From: Ceratobasidium sp. AG-K
Taxonomy: Eukaryota; Basidiomycota; Agaricomycetes; Cantharellales; Ceratobasidiaceae
Direction: 5' to 3'
Length of the DNA stretch: 64,000 nt
Assembly: GCA_037039685.1 (NCBI GenBank)
Contig: JAWNGF010000015.1
Coordinates: 201,001-265,000, forward strand
Below are positions 42,738 to 53,142 of the stretch, in pieces. How positions within the stretch are numbered: the first letter of the stretch is position 1; each line of letters begins with the position of its first letter. A program made the translations under genes and the position numbers. A model generated the notes under the pieces. It saw only the letters and a list, made by a program, of their open reading frames with translations, did no database searches and had not been told where the DNA came from.

Positions 42738-43223
42738 TGTCATAAGCTTCTTCTTAGTGGCTATGAGACAAGCCGCAATGGGGAGTGGGCGGCACTAAGA
42801 CCTAAGTGACCTCTTGAACCGCAACACACTTAAGCATCTGTAGGCTCTTGAGGGTAGGGGTGGTTCTAAGTGTCACTCAAAGGGGATGTTTTGACGAGAC
42901 AAAACAAGCTGGGGTTACCAGGCTTGTTGGTCCTCTGTATATATTCAAGAAGTGGCCGAGTCAAATACAGTGTAGCCACATGAGTCATAACAGACGACCA
43001 GTCAGGAGTGTCCATGTGAGTCATGCTGTATGAACAGACATGACTCGTACAAAGCACAGCCGCGTTACACAGTGTAACACATAACCACAAGAAAGTGGCA
43101 ATGCGGCAGGAAAACAAGGGGAAGGAACAAACACAAACACAAACACAAACACAAACACAAACACAAACAACAAGAGAGGATGAGACGCAGACGAGTCCGA
43201 TGGTGAGAGCATGGCTCACGACA
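42738..43223 (-). repeat. 5' LTR of element A (486 bp)
   Basis: Partner of 28710-29195, same length, same (acaaac)n tract. Followed by GGTAT and the resumed satellite unit (catcacttttcccatgcaaa). Confidence 0.92.
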
Positions 43224-43340
43224 GGTATCATCACTTTTCCCATGCAAAGCGCGCAGATGATTATCCTTTTTGCGCTCGAATTCAGCTGCGAGATATTGGG
43301 CTGGTTGGTTCTCGCACCCAACAATATTTGGCGTAGAGCC
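43224..43340. repeat. Continuation of the interrupted satellite unit
   Basis: The sequence ggtatcatcacttttcc..tgcaaagcgcgcagatgattatcc joins onto the unit broken at 28709. It fades into non-repeated AT-rich sequence near 43340. Confidence 0.75.
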
Positions 43341-45057
43341 AATGTGATACCCGGTTTGGGAATACCCGTGGATAATCACCGTGCGTTTCTGCTCCCACAG
43401 AATGATTGTACAGTCAAGTATAATCAAACTGGGAATGCGACCGCTGTATGGACTATACCACATAGAATCACGTCGCAGCTGCACCGCTGGTGATGATACA
43501 TATCCCTGGCCTGCCGGGCTGATAGCTTGCCAATCGAATGCTCAATGCTCGAATGGAATTTACCGCATGAATATGCTTCATACATGATGGATGCTGGCTA
43601 ACCCGGTATTACCATCTCCCCTCCTCCAAAGCCTGGCAAATGATGATATTATTGGAGTATCATTGTGTCTCCGGCAGTTGCGGGCTCTCCCTGCTGCTAG
43701 ATTATATATTGCTGGTATAACCATTTCACCAGCACGCGTTGTGTGACAAGCTGTAGAGTATACCGTTGCTTCCATGAATTTAATCACTCTTTACCATTGC
43801 CCCCCCCCCCAGTGTATATTACCCAATGAATGAAGCGACTGTGTAGTATGATCGGAGCTGTGGTCTGTTCATTTTAACCACCTCCTCCCTCACCAGCGAC
43901 AAATGATGATACCCGGAGAGTATGATCACATCTCAGGTAGCCGCGAACTCTCCCTGCTGCTTGATTGTAGGTCCCTAGTATAATCATTTCGCCGACATAC
44001 ACGCACTGTGTGACAAGCTGCGGAGAATACCCATTGCATCCGTACACTCGCCCTCTCATTATAGCTAACTTTTGTGTATATACCCTCATGAATAAAAGGG
44101 CTGGGAATTATAATTGTAGCAGTAGAGCTTCTTATAGTACTATAATCATAGCTCACGCTCGAAATATGATGGGTGATGGTGCTTAAATTATTACCATACC
44201 TTGTATGGTTGAGCACTCTTTCTACCATGTAACCATATCGCTACAGCATAGCCGTTTCATTGGAGTCAACTAGTTCACCTAATTTTTGCTTGTATCTATT
44301 GTGTATACGGTTGGTTGGGCGGTATTGTTTGCCGGCAACAGGAACGCTGCAGTCTGTATCCCTTAGAAATGCCAACATTCTTGTCTCTATGTAACACAAC
44401 ATCCCCTGCTATATATTATTCTCATCAATGTGATTATAACGGGGAGCTGTGATAGTTTTGTTTCGCTTCCTACCATTGATATATTCATTTTACTAGTTCC
44501 ATTCTACCGGTTGCTAATCCTTACTCTCGCTCTATTTTGAGTCCTTTTGTGCCTTTGATATATTTAAACCTGCTTGTGGGGTATCCAAATTCTTCCTGTA
44601 CGGTGATTTTGACACCTTATAACCAGTTTCTGAGCAGCGCGCAACGCCGTTGAAGTAATCGTAGCGCGAGTATAATCAATTTATTGGGGGAGGTATACTA
44701 TTGCCATGTAAAAACACTGTACCGTCACTGCCCACAGTCAGATCAATCTCATGCTAATTTACCTGATTGTGAGAGAGCTTTTTGGGCTTGTCTTGATTAC
44801 ACGGGAGCGACAGTGATATTTATTCAAGACCAGTAGGTAGCTCCATCAAGAACCAAAACAGGAGGGAATCACCAATAAATGGAAAAAAATATTCTTTCGG
44901 CTTTTCTGTAGCCCTCTTTACCGGAATCACCACGGATACTCGGTCAATGGTGGAGTGCGCGGAGGGCCGCGACCGTGGTGAGGACAAGCTTGGAGCTTCA
45001 AGCGCTGCCTTGCTCAACGGGAAGGTCGGAGAGAGAGCGGCTGCTGGCCTTGCTATC
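43341..45057. repeat. AT-rich repetitive flank with a second, ~263-bp tandem unit
   Basis: Two units start at caaatgatgatat (43637) and caaatgatgatacc (43900). They share ggagtat, gcgggctctccctgctgct.gattat, ccatttc and cgcgttgtgtgacaagct. A C-run occurs at about 43801. The words gtatgatca and tataatcat recur to about 44700. No gene is supported except the possible KDZ-gene tail at 44820-45057. Confidence 0.55.
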
Positions 45058-45062
45058 CCAAG

Positions 45063-45539
45063 TGTCGTGAGCCATGCTCTCGCCATTGGACTCACCTACA
45101 TCTCGTCCTCTCTTGTTGCTTGTACTTGTGTTTGTGTTTGTTCTTTGTTTGTCTCTCCCCCTATTTTCCTGCTGCGTTGCCACCTTCTTGTGGTTATGTG
45201 TTACACTGTGTAACGCGGCTGTGCTTTGTACAAGTCATGTCTGTTCATACAGCATGACTCACATGGACACTCCTGACTGGCTACTTTGTATGACTCGTGT
45301 GGCTGCGCCTTGTATGACTTGGCCACTTGTTGAATATATATAGAAGACCAACAAGCCTGGTAACCCCAGCTTGTTTTGTCTTGTCTAACATCCCCTCTGA
45401 GTGACACTTTGAACCACCCCTACCCTCAAGAGCCTACAGACACTTAAGTGTGTTGCGGTTCAAGAGGTCACTTAGGTCTTAGTGCCGTCCACTCTCCATC
45501 ACGGCTTGTCTCATAGCCACTAAGAAGAAGCCTACGACA
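45063..45539 (+). repeat. 5' LTR of element D (477 bp)
   Basis: Starts TGTCGTGAGCC and ends CCTACGACA. TATATATA at 45335-45342 and R sequence AGCTTGTTTTGT at 45368-45379, 33 nt apart start to start. Confidence 0.93.
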
Positions 45540-45541
45540 TT

Positions 45542-45553
45542 ACAAAACGAGCT
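45542..45553 (+). promoter_or_regulatory. Self-priming primer-binding site of element D
   Basis: ACAAAACGAGCT, complementary to AGCTTGTTTTGT (45368-45379) with one G:U wobble. Elements A and B have ACAAAACAAGCT here. Confidence 0.75.
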
Positions 45554-45568
45554 TAACAACATACAAAC

Positions 45569-47566
45569 ATGTCTATTCAGGAAGATGGAGGATCACGTCC
45601 CTCATCCACTATATCAACAAGAAGAGGACCCAGTCAAGCCGCAAGGCCCACAGGATCACTAAACGAACAAGATATTGCACAAGCTCAAGCGGGAGGACCT
45701 ACCTGATCATGTCCTCAAAGTCAAACATCAATGCCGGGAGCTTTCGGCATTGCCGACATGACAACAGTACAAGAAGAAGAACCCACTATCACAAATAGAG
45801 AACCAGGAGATCTTACAAATGACCCCACTCCAGCGGTAATTCGTATTTCGACTGGAAGTCCAGGGCCATTGCGTCCCTTGTGGCCACTAGGGCCTAGGAG
45901 ACAATTCTTTTCTCCCCAACCTGAAGCTCATGGGGGCATGTCGCTTGCCCCCATTAGACCTCCTCCTACACCACACATTCCCAATGTTCCTACAGTCCCT
46001 CAAATTGGAGGAACCATCACCAACGCAGGACCAATTCCAATGGCTTCCCACCCAGTCACACCAGCGATTCCAGCACCACCATATGTTCCACAGGGTTACT
46101 CCGAACAATCGGCTCCGGTACAACAAAACACCAGTGATCCAGGAAGCTCAAGTTCAAGTTCCAGCTCCAGCAGGAGAACCGTAATCAGTAATCTAGACGA
46201 TCTGAACGATCTTCAAGAAGGAAGACACAACGCTGTCCTTAGGGTCATAGACGGGATGAGAGTCACTATCGATCGAAGGCTTGGCGGCCTAGAACAAGCC
46301 ACACAAGTCCTGGCAAACAACCAGCAAATCTTTAACAACTCCATCAACACCCTACAAGGCACCTTGACGGACATTCTGAACGCGGCTAGAAATGGCGAAC
46401 ATAATTCTTTTCTAGTCGGTCAAGACATAACCCGCCTTTGAAATGAGGTTACCAACACTCAAGGACTCGTGAACAATGTGCGCAAAGAACTCAACACTAC
46501 CAGACAAGGGCAACTCGAATTGAACGAGGCAGTAACACAAGGACTAGAAACCTTACGACAGGAAGGAACTTCCTTCACGGCCAAAATCACTGAAGTTCAG
46601 GAAACCATTAACAATATCCGAGAAGAAATGGACGAAGCATCCCTGCACGGGATCCCGTCTAGGCGATCAAATTCTCCACCACATCCAGACGCAGAATCTA
46701 CCAGGATTGACAAATTAGAACTAAGAATCCAACGACTAATCGAGAACCCAAACGTCAGTAGTGGACCGCGTCGTCCCAAGGTTACTCGTCCGGAAGCCTT
46801 CGACGGAAAGAAAGGAGAAGGCGCTGAAATGTTCATTACACAAATGGAGAGTTACTTTGTACGTCTAGGCAATCAATACACTTCCAATGAGGAAAGGATC
46901 CGCAAAGCCCTAGCAAACTTCAAATCCGAGAACAAAGCCGCCACCCACTGGGCACAAGTACTCTTACAATTGCTTAACCAAGGAGGAAATAACCAAAATC
47001 TTGCCTCATGGGAGAGTTTCAAAGCACACTTCATGGAACAGTTCAGCGACCCTAACAAAAAGGCTAAAGCCGAATCGGACATCCAAAAATGCAAACAGAC
47101 CAACTCGGTAGCAAACTATGCTTTGGAATTCCGATACCTTCTGGTAGATGTAAACTGCGGACAGGAAGCTCTGATCAACCAATTCAAAGAAGGATTGAAG
47201 CCTGAAGTCAAAACCAAACTGGCTCGTTTTGAACTAACCCTGATCAACAAAGATGGAACAGAACGAGAACTATCCCTTGACCAATGGATATCAATCGCAA
47301 TTTCTATTGATCAGAAACTACAAACAATCAAGAACACGACGGGGAAGAAGACAGTAACAGCATCCTCTAGCTCTACAAAAAGACTTCCAGACGAGGTTTA
47401 CAAGGCTAGGATTTCCTCGAAACGCTGCCTGAAATGCGGATCAGACAAACATATGCTTGCCAAATGCCCAGAGAAGGAATGGAAAAAGGAGGAACCTAAC
47501 CTCAAGGGAAGGGAAGGAAAAATAGAGGAGGAATCCAAGTCGGGAAAAGGCAAGGTCTCCCTCTAA
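45569..47566 (+). pseudogene. Element D gag, two in-frame TGA codons
   Basis: One frame of 665 codons plus stop, with TGA at 45704-45706 and 46439-46441. At the first site element A reads CGA; at the second B reads CGA and A reads CAA, so both stops fit CpG deamination of an arginine codon. The remaining sequence retains the proline-rich head, coiled-coil, capsid domain (MFITQMESYFVRLGNQYTS) and zinc knuckle CLKCGSDKHMLAKC. Confidence 0.9.
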
Positions 47567-47583
47567 CCGTGTGTGGAGAGACC
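47542..47583 (+). promoter_or_regulatory. -1 ribosomal frameshift signal of element D (gag/pol)
   Basis: GGGAAAA at 47542-47548 in phase TCG GGA AAA, spacer ggcaa, then stem GGTCTCCC (47554-47561) with GGAGAGACC (47575-47583, one bulged A). The gag TAA (47564-47566) is in the loop. Slipping back one base reads AGG CAA GGT CTC CCT CTA ACC into pol without a stop. Confidence 0.78.
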
Positions 47584-50500
47584 AACGAACCAGTAATGGA
47601 AACAATGTACCTTAGAGCTACCAGCGAATCAACAATTGTCTACACAAATATTACTGGAATCACGGAACCCATCGCTACCCTCATCGACTCAGGAGCATCA
47701 AGGAACTTCATTGACATCACTTGGGCACGAAGAAACAATGTGGCTCTAATTGAGCTGCCAACACCTAGAAAAATAATTGGAATCCAAGGGAAGGAACTAT
47801 CACATCAAATCCAATTCAAAGCAAATCTGGAATTTGAGTTACATGGGAAAAACTTCAAGCAAAACTTCTTCGCCATTCCTACTGGGGATACACACTTGAT
47901 TCTGGGGTTAGAATGGCTAGAGGAAGCCAATCCAATAATCGATTGGCTATCAAAAGAAATTTCCTGGCGACCAGACAACATCCTTGGAAAAGCCGCAGAA
48001 ATCGAAGACATACCCAAAGAATTCAAAGATTATGCAGAAGTCTTTAGCGAGGAAAAATTTAAACGGATACCAGACCATCGTCCATACGACTGTTGCATCG
48101 ATCTGGTGGAAGGAGCAGAACTTCCTAAACCGGCTAGGCCAATCCCACTCTCACCCGCAGAATCCATAGCCCTCAGAAAGTACCTAGATGAGGAACTAGC
48201 GGCAGGCAAAATCCGACCAAGCAAGTCACCAGTAGCTGCAGCAACCTTCTTTGTCAAAAAGGGACAAGACCCAAAGGACCCGGAAAAACCCCCAGAGCTC
48301 AGGTTGGTTCAACACTTCGGCCTGATCAATGAAATAACAAAAGACGACCGCTTCCCTATGCCACTAATGGAAGATCTCCTTGACAAGATCAAGGACGCAA
48401 AAATCTTTTCTAAAATAGACTTGCGTATGGGGTTCAACAACATCCAAGTTAAAGAAGGAGACGAATGGAAAACAGCATTCCAAACCAAGGAAGGCCTATT
48501 CAAATATATCGTCATGCCCTTCGGATTGAAAAACGCGCCGGCAACATTCCAACAATATATGAATCATATTTTCCACAACCTGATTGACATCTGTGTCATT
48601 GTTTACATTGATGACATATTAATTTTCTCAAAAGACCAAAGCCAGCATGTGGAGGATGTTTGAAAGGTACTCAAAATCCTGTTGGACAACAACCTCTTTG
48701 CAAAACTCCCAAAATGCGAATTTTTCGTCAAGAAACTTGTCTACACAGGAATAAATATCAGCAAGGAAGGAATATCAATGCAAGAAGAAAAGGTCAAAGC
48801 AATCAAAGAATGGAAGGAGCCAAGAACAGTCAAACAGGTCCAAGCCTTCCTAGGGTTTGCAAACTTTTACAGGCGATTCGTACTGAACTTTAGCGGTCTG
48901 GCAAAACCCTTAACCGTTCTAACAAGGAAGGACCAGAAATGGAAATGGGAAGCAGAACAACAGGAGGCTTTCGATGACCTGAAAAAGGAAATATGCAAGG
49001 AACCACTACTGCGACATCCAGACCCAACAAAACCTTACATATTGGAAACCGATGCAAGCGGCGTTGCTATGGGATCGATACTCTCTCAAAGACAAGACGA
49101 CGGTTACTTACATCCCATCGCTTTCCTATCAAAATCCTTTAACGCTGCACAAATGAACTACAATGTTCACGACAAGGAATTGATGGCAATTGTGGAATCA
49201 CTAAAACACTGGCAATTACATCTAGAAGGAACAAGAGAACCAATAACAATCTACACTGATCACCGTAACCTCCAATACTGGAAGAAGGCAACTACATTTA
49301 ACCGACGTCATGCTCGATGGCATCAAATCCTGGCTTCCTACAACTTTGAAATAGTTTACCGTCCGGGGAACATGTCAACAAAGCCAGACCTACTGTCCAG
49401 AAGAGCGGATCATAGCAAAATACCAACAGCAGAGCAAATCATGATCAAGGAGGAACAGTTCAGAGGATTCACCGGAGAAGTCAAGTCAGACATCATTGCG
49501 GACATTAGGGAAGCACAAACCAAAGACGAGAGCATCAGGAAGATCATAGAATTGTGCAAAGACAAGGAGACCCTACCCAAATCTGTGCAACAAGGAATTA
49601 GGAACTACAACTTCAAGGAAGACCTGCTCTGGATAGATGGGAGAATCTATGTGCCAGAAGACAAAGACACTAGGCTAAAAATCCTCAGATTACACCACGA
49701 TGCACCAATGGCAGGACACCAGGGTCAAGCCCGAACACTAGAGCTAATCTCAAGAAAATACTACTGGCCTGGACTTAAGGCAACAGTAAACAAATACGTT
49801 GACTCTTGTGAGCAGTGCCAAAGGGCAAAAGGAACAAAAAGCCAAGTACCACTGAAAGCACTTGAAATCCTGAACAGTCCATGGGAGGATATTGCATACG
49901 ATTTCATTGTAAAACTCCCAAAATCACAAGGCAATGACAGCATTCTAGTGGTAGTAGATCGGTTCTCCCGCATGGCACACTTCATAGCCTGCAAAGAATC
50001 AACAACTGCAGATCAACTTGCCGATCTTTTCCTGAAGAACGTTTGGAGATTACACGGCTTCCCACGAAGTACAGTTTCGGACAGAGGAACAACTTTCAAC
50101 AGCAGGTTCCTGAAGGCCCTCTTCCAAAAAATCAGAACAACACCAATGTTCAGCACGGCACATCATCCACAAACAGACGGAATAATGGAACGAATAAACC
50201 AGTGGATAGAAGCATGGCTTTGCACATTTGTTAACTACAGGCAAGACAACTGGTCCGAACTGCTTCCTATCGCAGAATTCTGCTACAACAACCAACAACA
50301 CGGGATCACAGGAAAAACCCCATTTGAGATTGTCAACAGCAGAGAACCGCTATGGAATGTCTTAAGAAAAGTCACCACGATTCCTGAAGCAAATAAGAAA
50401 GCAAACAACTGGCAGGAAGTATGGGACAAAGCAAAAGCAGCAATGGAATGGCACAGGAGAAAGGACACAGTCGAACACCAACCAAAATACAAAGAGGACG

Positions 50501-51417
50501 ACTTTGTCTGGCTTTACGGACAAAACATAAAGACAAACCGTCCCAACAAGAAACTTGACAACAAGAAATACGGTCCTTTCAAGATCAAAAAAATCATATC
50601 AAGTCACGCCTATGAATTGGAGCTTCCAAAAACCATGAGAATACACCCTGTGTTCCACAGCGATCTTCTTAGCCCATACAAAAAAGACGAAAACTTCCAC
50701 AGAAACCAACCCCGACCGCCGCCAATCACAACAAAGGAAGGAGAGGAAGAATACGAAGTGGAGAAAATCGTGGACTGGAAGGAAACAAAGGACGGGCTGT
50801 TCTACAGGGTTAGATGGAAGGGTTATGATGAAAAAGAAGACACAGAACAACGGGCAGAGGATTTCGGTCACCTCAAGGTAATAATGAGGAAGTTCTTGAA
50901 GGATTTCCCAAACGCCCCAACACCGTCAAACTACAAAACAACAAGTATTAAAGGAAGGGCGGGACGGGACTACAACACAACTTGCAGAACTTGCTCACTT
51001 TCCAACTCGCTCTACACAGTTAAAGCCCTAAATCTCTTCTGCACACTATGCCCGCCGTCACCCGTGCCACCATTGCCAACTACCTTGTTCGCATTCTCGA
51101 CAGGCCAGCCTTCCAGACGGCCCGCATCCTTGACTCGGGAGCAGCCCTCTACGTCTTCAAAAGGTCCCAGCAGAGTCCAGGGCGGCTCCAATTCCGTGCC
51201 TCTGACGACATCCTGCACTCCGACCTGGGAGAGTTCGAATGGGTTGGCAAAAAATGGCCAACACACATGCAGCTCCAGAGAAAGGACATCTATGTGTGCC
51301 GAGGATGCGCGGCCTTCCAAGTATCCGAAGCTGTGTTGCTATCCATGCACAAGTTCGGGGTGGTCGAATGGGGACAAGAAGGAGCCTACAGCAGCAAATG
51401 GGTTTGTCATGAGCTGA
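47569..51417 (+). pseudogene. Element D pol, one TGA at 48661-48663
   Basis: Frame in -1 phase to gag. Protease TLIDSGASRNFIDITWA; RT KIFSKIDLRMGFNNIQV and VYIDDILIFSKD (catalytic pair retained); TGA just after the RT active site; RNase H (YILETDASGVAMGSILSQ, YTDHRN); integrase zinc site (HHDAPMAGHQGQ..CEQCQRAK), core (IAYDFIVKLPKS, VSDRGTTFNSRF, HPQTDGIMERINQW); chromodomain (EVEKIVDWKETKDGLFYRVR, RWKGYDEKED) near 50755-50880. The frame then runs on over ORF3 as a Ser/Thr/Pro-rich tail until element E. Confidence 0.92.
51048..51404 (+). pseudogene. Element D ORF3, N-terminal half (split by element E)
   Basis: MPAVTRATIANYLVRILDRP to AYSSKWV, 119 codons, ending exactly at the GGGTT duplication. 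The second half continues at 58361. Joined across the insertion the gene would have 244 residues and no other lesion. It overlaps pol in another frame, as in B. Function unknown, see element B ORF3. Confidence 0.85.
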
Positions 51418-51820
51418 CTAAGCTCAGACATTTTATTCCGATTTTATATCTTTTTTTCCGAACACTTTCCTTTTTTGGTACAAATGTCCTCTGGCGCTTA
51501 AACTTGTATCATGTGATGTATTTGTCTTTTCATTTGATATTGGTGATGCTTGCGGAACTTCCAGAATGTCGAGTCATGTCTCTTATCTCGCTTATCATCG
51601 GTTGTACTCGGCTTTCCCACACTGATAAATGATGACGTGGCACGATTCTCTCATGTATATAAACCCAGAGGTCAAGCCGGTTAACAACAAGGCTTGACCT
51701 CCTCTCCACTAGGACTTGCTCAATCAAACTCCTTAACTATCACAATTCCTTGGGTTCTAAGACTTGTCCAAGTCGAACCCCTTAACCTTTATATATACCT
51801 AATTGACCCAAGTCGGGACA
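51405..51820 (+). repeat. 5' LTR of element E (416 bp)
   Basis: Starts TGTCATGAGCTGACTAAGCTC and ends AGTCGGGACA. TATATAAA at 51656-51663 and R sequence AAGGCTTGACCT at 51689-51700, again 33 nt apart. Confidence 0.95.
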
Positions 51821-51822
51821 TT

Positions 51823-51834
51823 AGGTCAAGCCTT
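51823..51834 (+). promoter_or_regulatory. Self-priming primer-binding site of element E
   Basis: AGGTCAAGCCTT, two bases after the LTR, is the exact complement of AAGGCTTGACCT in the LTR. Sequence differs completely from the A/B/D site, yet pairing and position are conserved. Confidence 0.82.
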
Positions 51835-52302
51835 AAAAAAGCATCAGCCTCCAAGCTCCTGTTTTTTCCACCAAGTAGATAGAACGTACACGGGAAAACG
51901 GGCATAGTACAACGGACGAAGAGCTATACTTGATATAGACCAGTAGTCCCACGTCGCTATATGCTGCCAGTGAACCCAATCGTTATCCTCTTTCGGGTCA
52001 TAGCGGCTTTAGTCAGCTAAATACACCCTCACTCTGTTATACACTGTCGCTATCACGCCCGCCCAAGGCTGTTGATAACTGATAAGATCAGATAAGGAGT
52101 ATATAAAGCAAAAGCTTAGCGTCTAGCACCCTTCACATCCAAATCAACATCTCAAGGAAGCCAGATCCTCTCAAGCAAAACTGGAAAGTGGTCGGAGCAC
52201 CACCCAAGTTAACACTCTTATCCATCAAGAACCACATCAACCCGTCGTTTCCATCAGTACGCACTAAAAAGGAACTAATTAGTAACTAACTAATTAACCT
52301 TA

Positions 52303-53075
52303 AAAGTGTTCCCCGCATTTTTTAGCCTCTGCAAAGCAGTCTTTAGACTAAAGGACTTCGTACTTGATCTAGACACCAAAGTCGACGAATTAAACAGTCA
52401 AATCGAGGTGCTATAAGAAGATCAAGTTGAACAAGCAGAGGATTTAAGGGTCGAACGTACCAGAAACGACGAAAACCACAATCAACTCGAAGCCGATTAT
52501 CAATCCCTCCATTCAAGGCTCGAGTTCATCGAAATTAACCTTGACAATACAAATAAGCAACAAGCCGATCAAGATCGTGTCCAAAGCATAAATCTAGCGG
52601 ACACTAATATCGAAGTCGAGCAATTGCAAGAACAAACCCGTGTCTTGATCGAAAACTGCGACCAACTTATAAAAATCCAAGAAAAACACACTCGAAAGGT
52701 CGAAAACCTCATCAGCAACAACAAACGTCAGTGGCGTACTATTGAAACCCTTAAAGACAAAATCAAGGGCAAATACTGTCATCAAGCAGCAGAAGTGCGT
52801 ATTCCTATCAATCAGGATTACCGCCTTCTAAATCACCTTAATATTATCGCACCCAACCCTTTTCAGTGGGACCAAGACCTCGACTCACACAGGAACAACA
52901 CAGGGAACAACTTAGACTAGAGTCCCTAAGACTCTTTATTGAAGACGTTCATCGTAACTACATATACGAACAGTACGACGAACTAGGTCAAATCAACGCG
53001 TTGTTCCTAGAAGACGAAAATCTTGAATTGATATTTTTGAGAAGCTTGCGCATCATTAAAGACAGAAGGGTTTGA
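52303..53075 (+). pseudogene. Coiled-coil coding-like segment in the leader of element E ('ORF0')
   Basis: Frame 1 runs from about 52303 to a stop at 52918-52920, with TAA at 52414-52416. It reads heptad-rich sequence such as VDELNSQIEVL, LHSRLEFIEINLDNTNKQQ, and EVEQLQEQTRVLIENCDQLI. Near 52860 the similarity pattern moves to another frame (RPRLTQEQHREQLRLESLRL, YDELGQINALFLEDENLEL) ending at 53073-53075. An intron ending ttttcag at about 52868 or a frameshift would explain this. It lies between primer site and gag, where Ty3 elements normally have no gene. Lesions in an otherwise intact element suggest it is either spliced or a captured relic. No function can be assigned. Confidence 0.5.
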
Positions 53076-53142
53076 AGAAGAATCCGTGATATTTTGTACG
53101 GTCTGGGATCCCAATAAATCTACCTCTTTTCCCCACTCCAAT

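Larger units (their letters stand above)
28710..43223 (-). mobile_element. Ty3/gypsy chromovirus 'element A', containing nested element B
   Basis: Minus-strand element with 486-bp LTRs at both ends, 5-bp target duplication GGTAT (28705-28709 and 43224-43228), and gag, pol and ORF3 between. Removing B (29464-36689 plus one TSD) leaves about 7.28 kb. The LTR pair differs at 11 positions, ten of which fall in CpG-derived sites. It landed in the satellite array. Its integrase ends in a chromodomain, which in this clade is thought to steer insertion to heterochromatin. Confidence 0.95.

Noticed and set aside
45569..47566. D gag as two separate genes split at the TGA codons
   Set aside because: The three pieces share one frame and match the uninterrupted gag of element A end to end.
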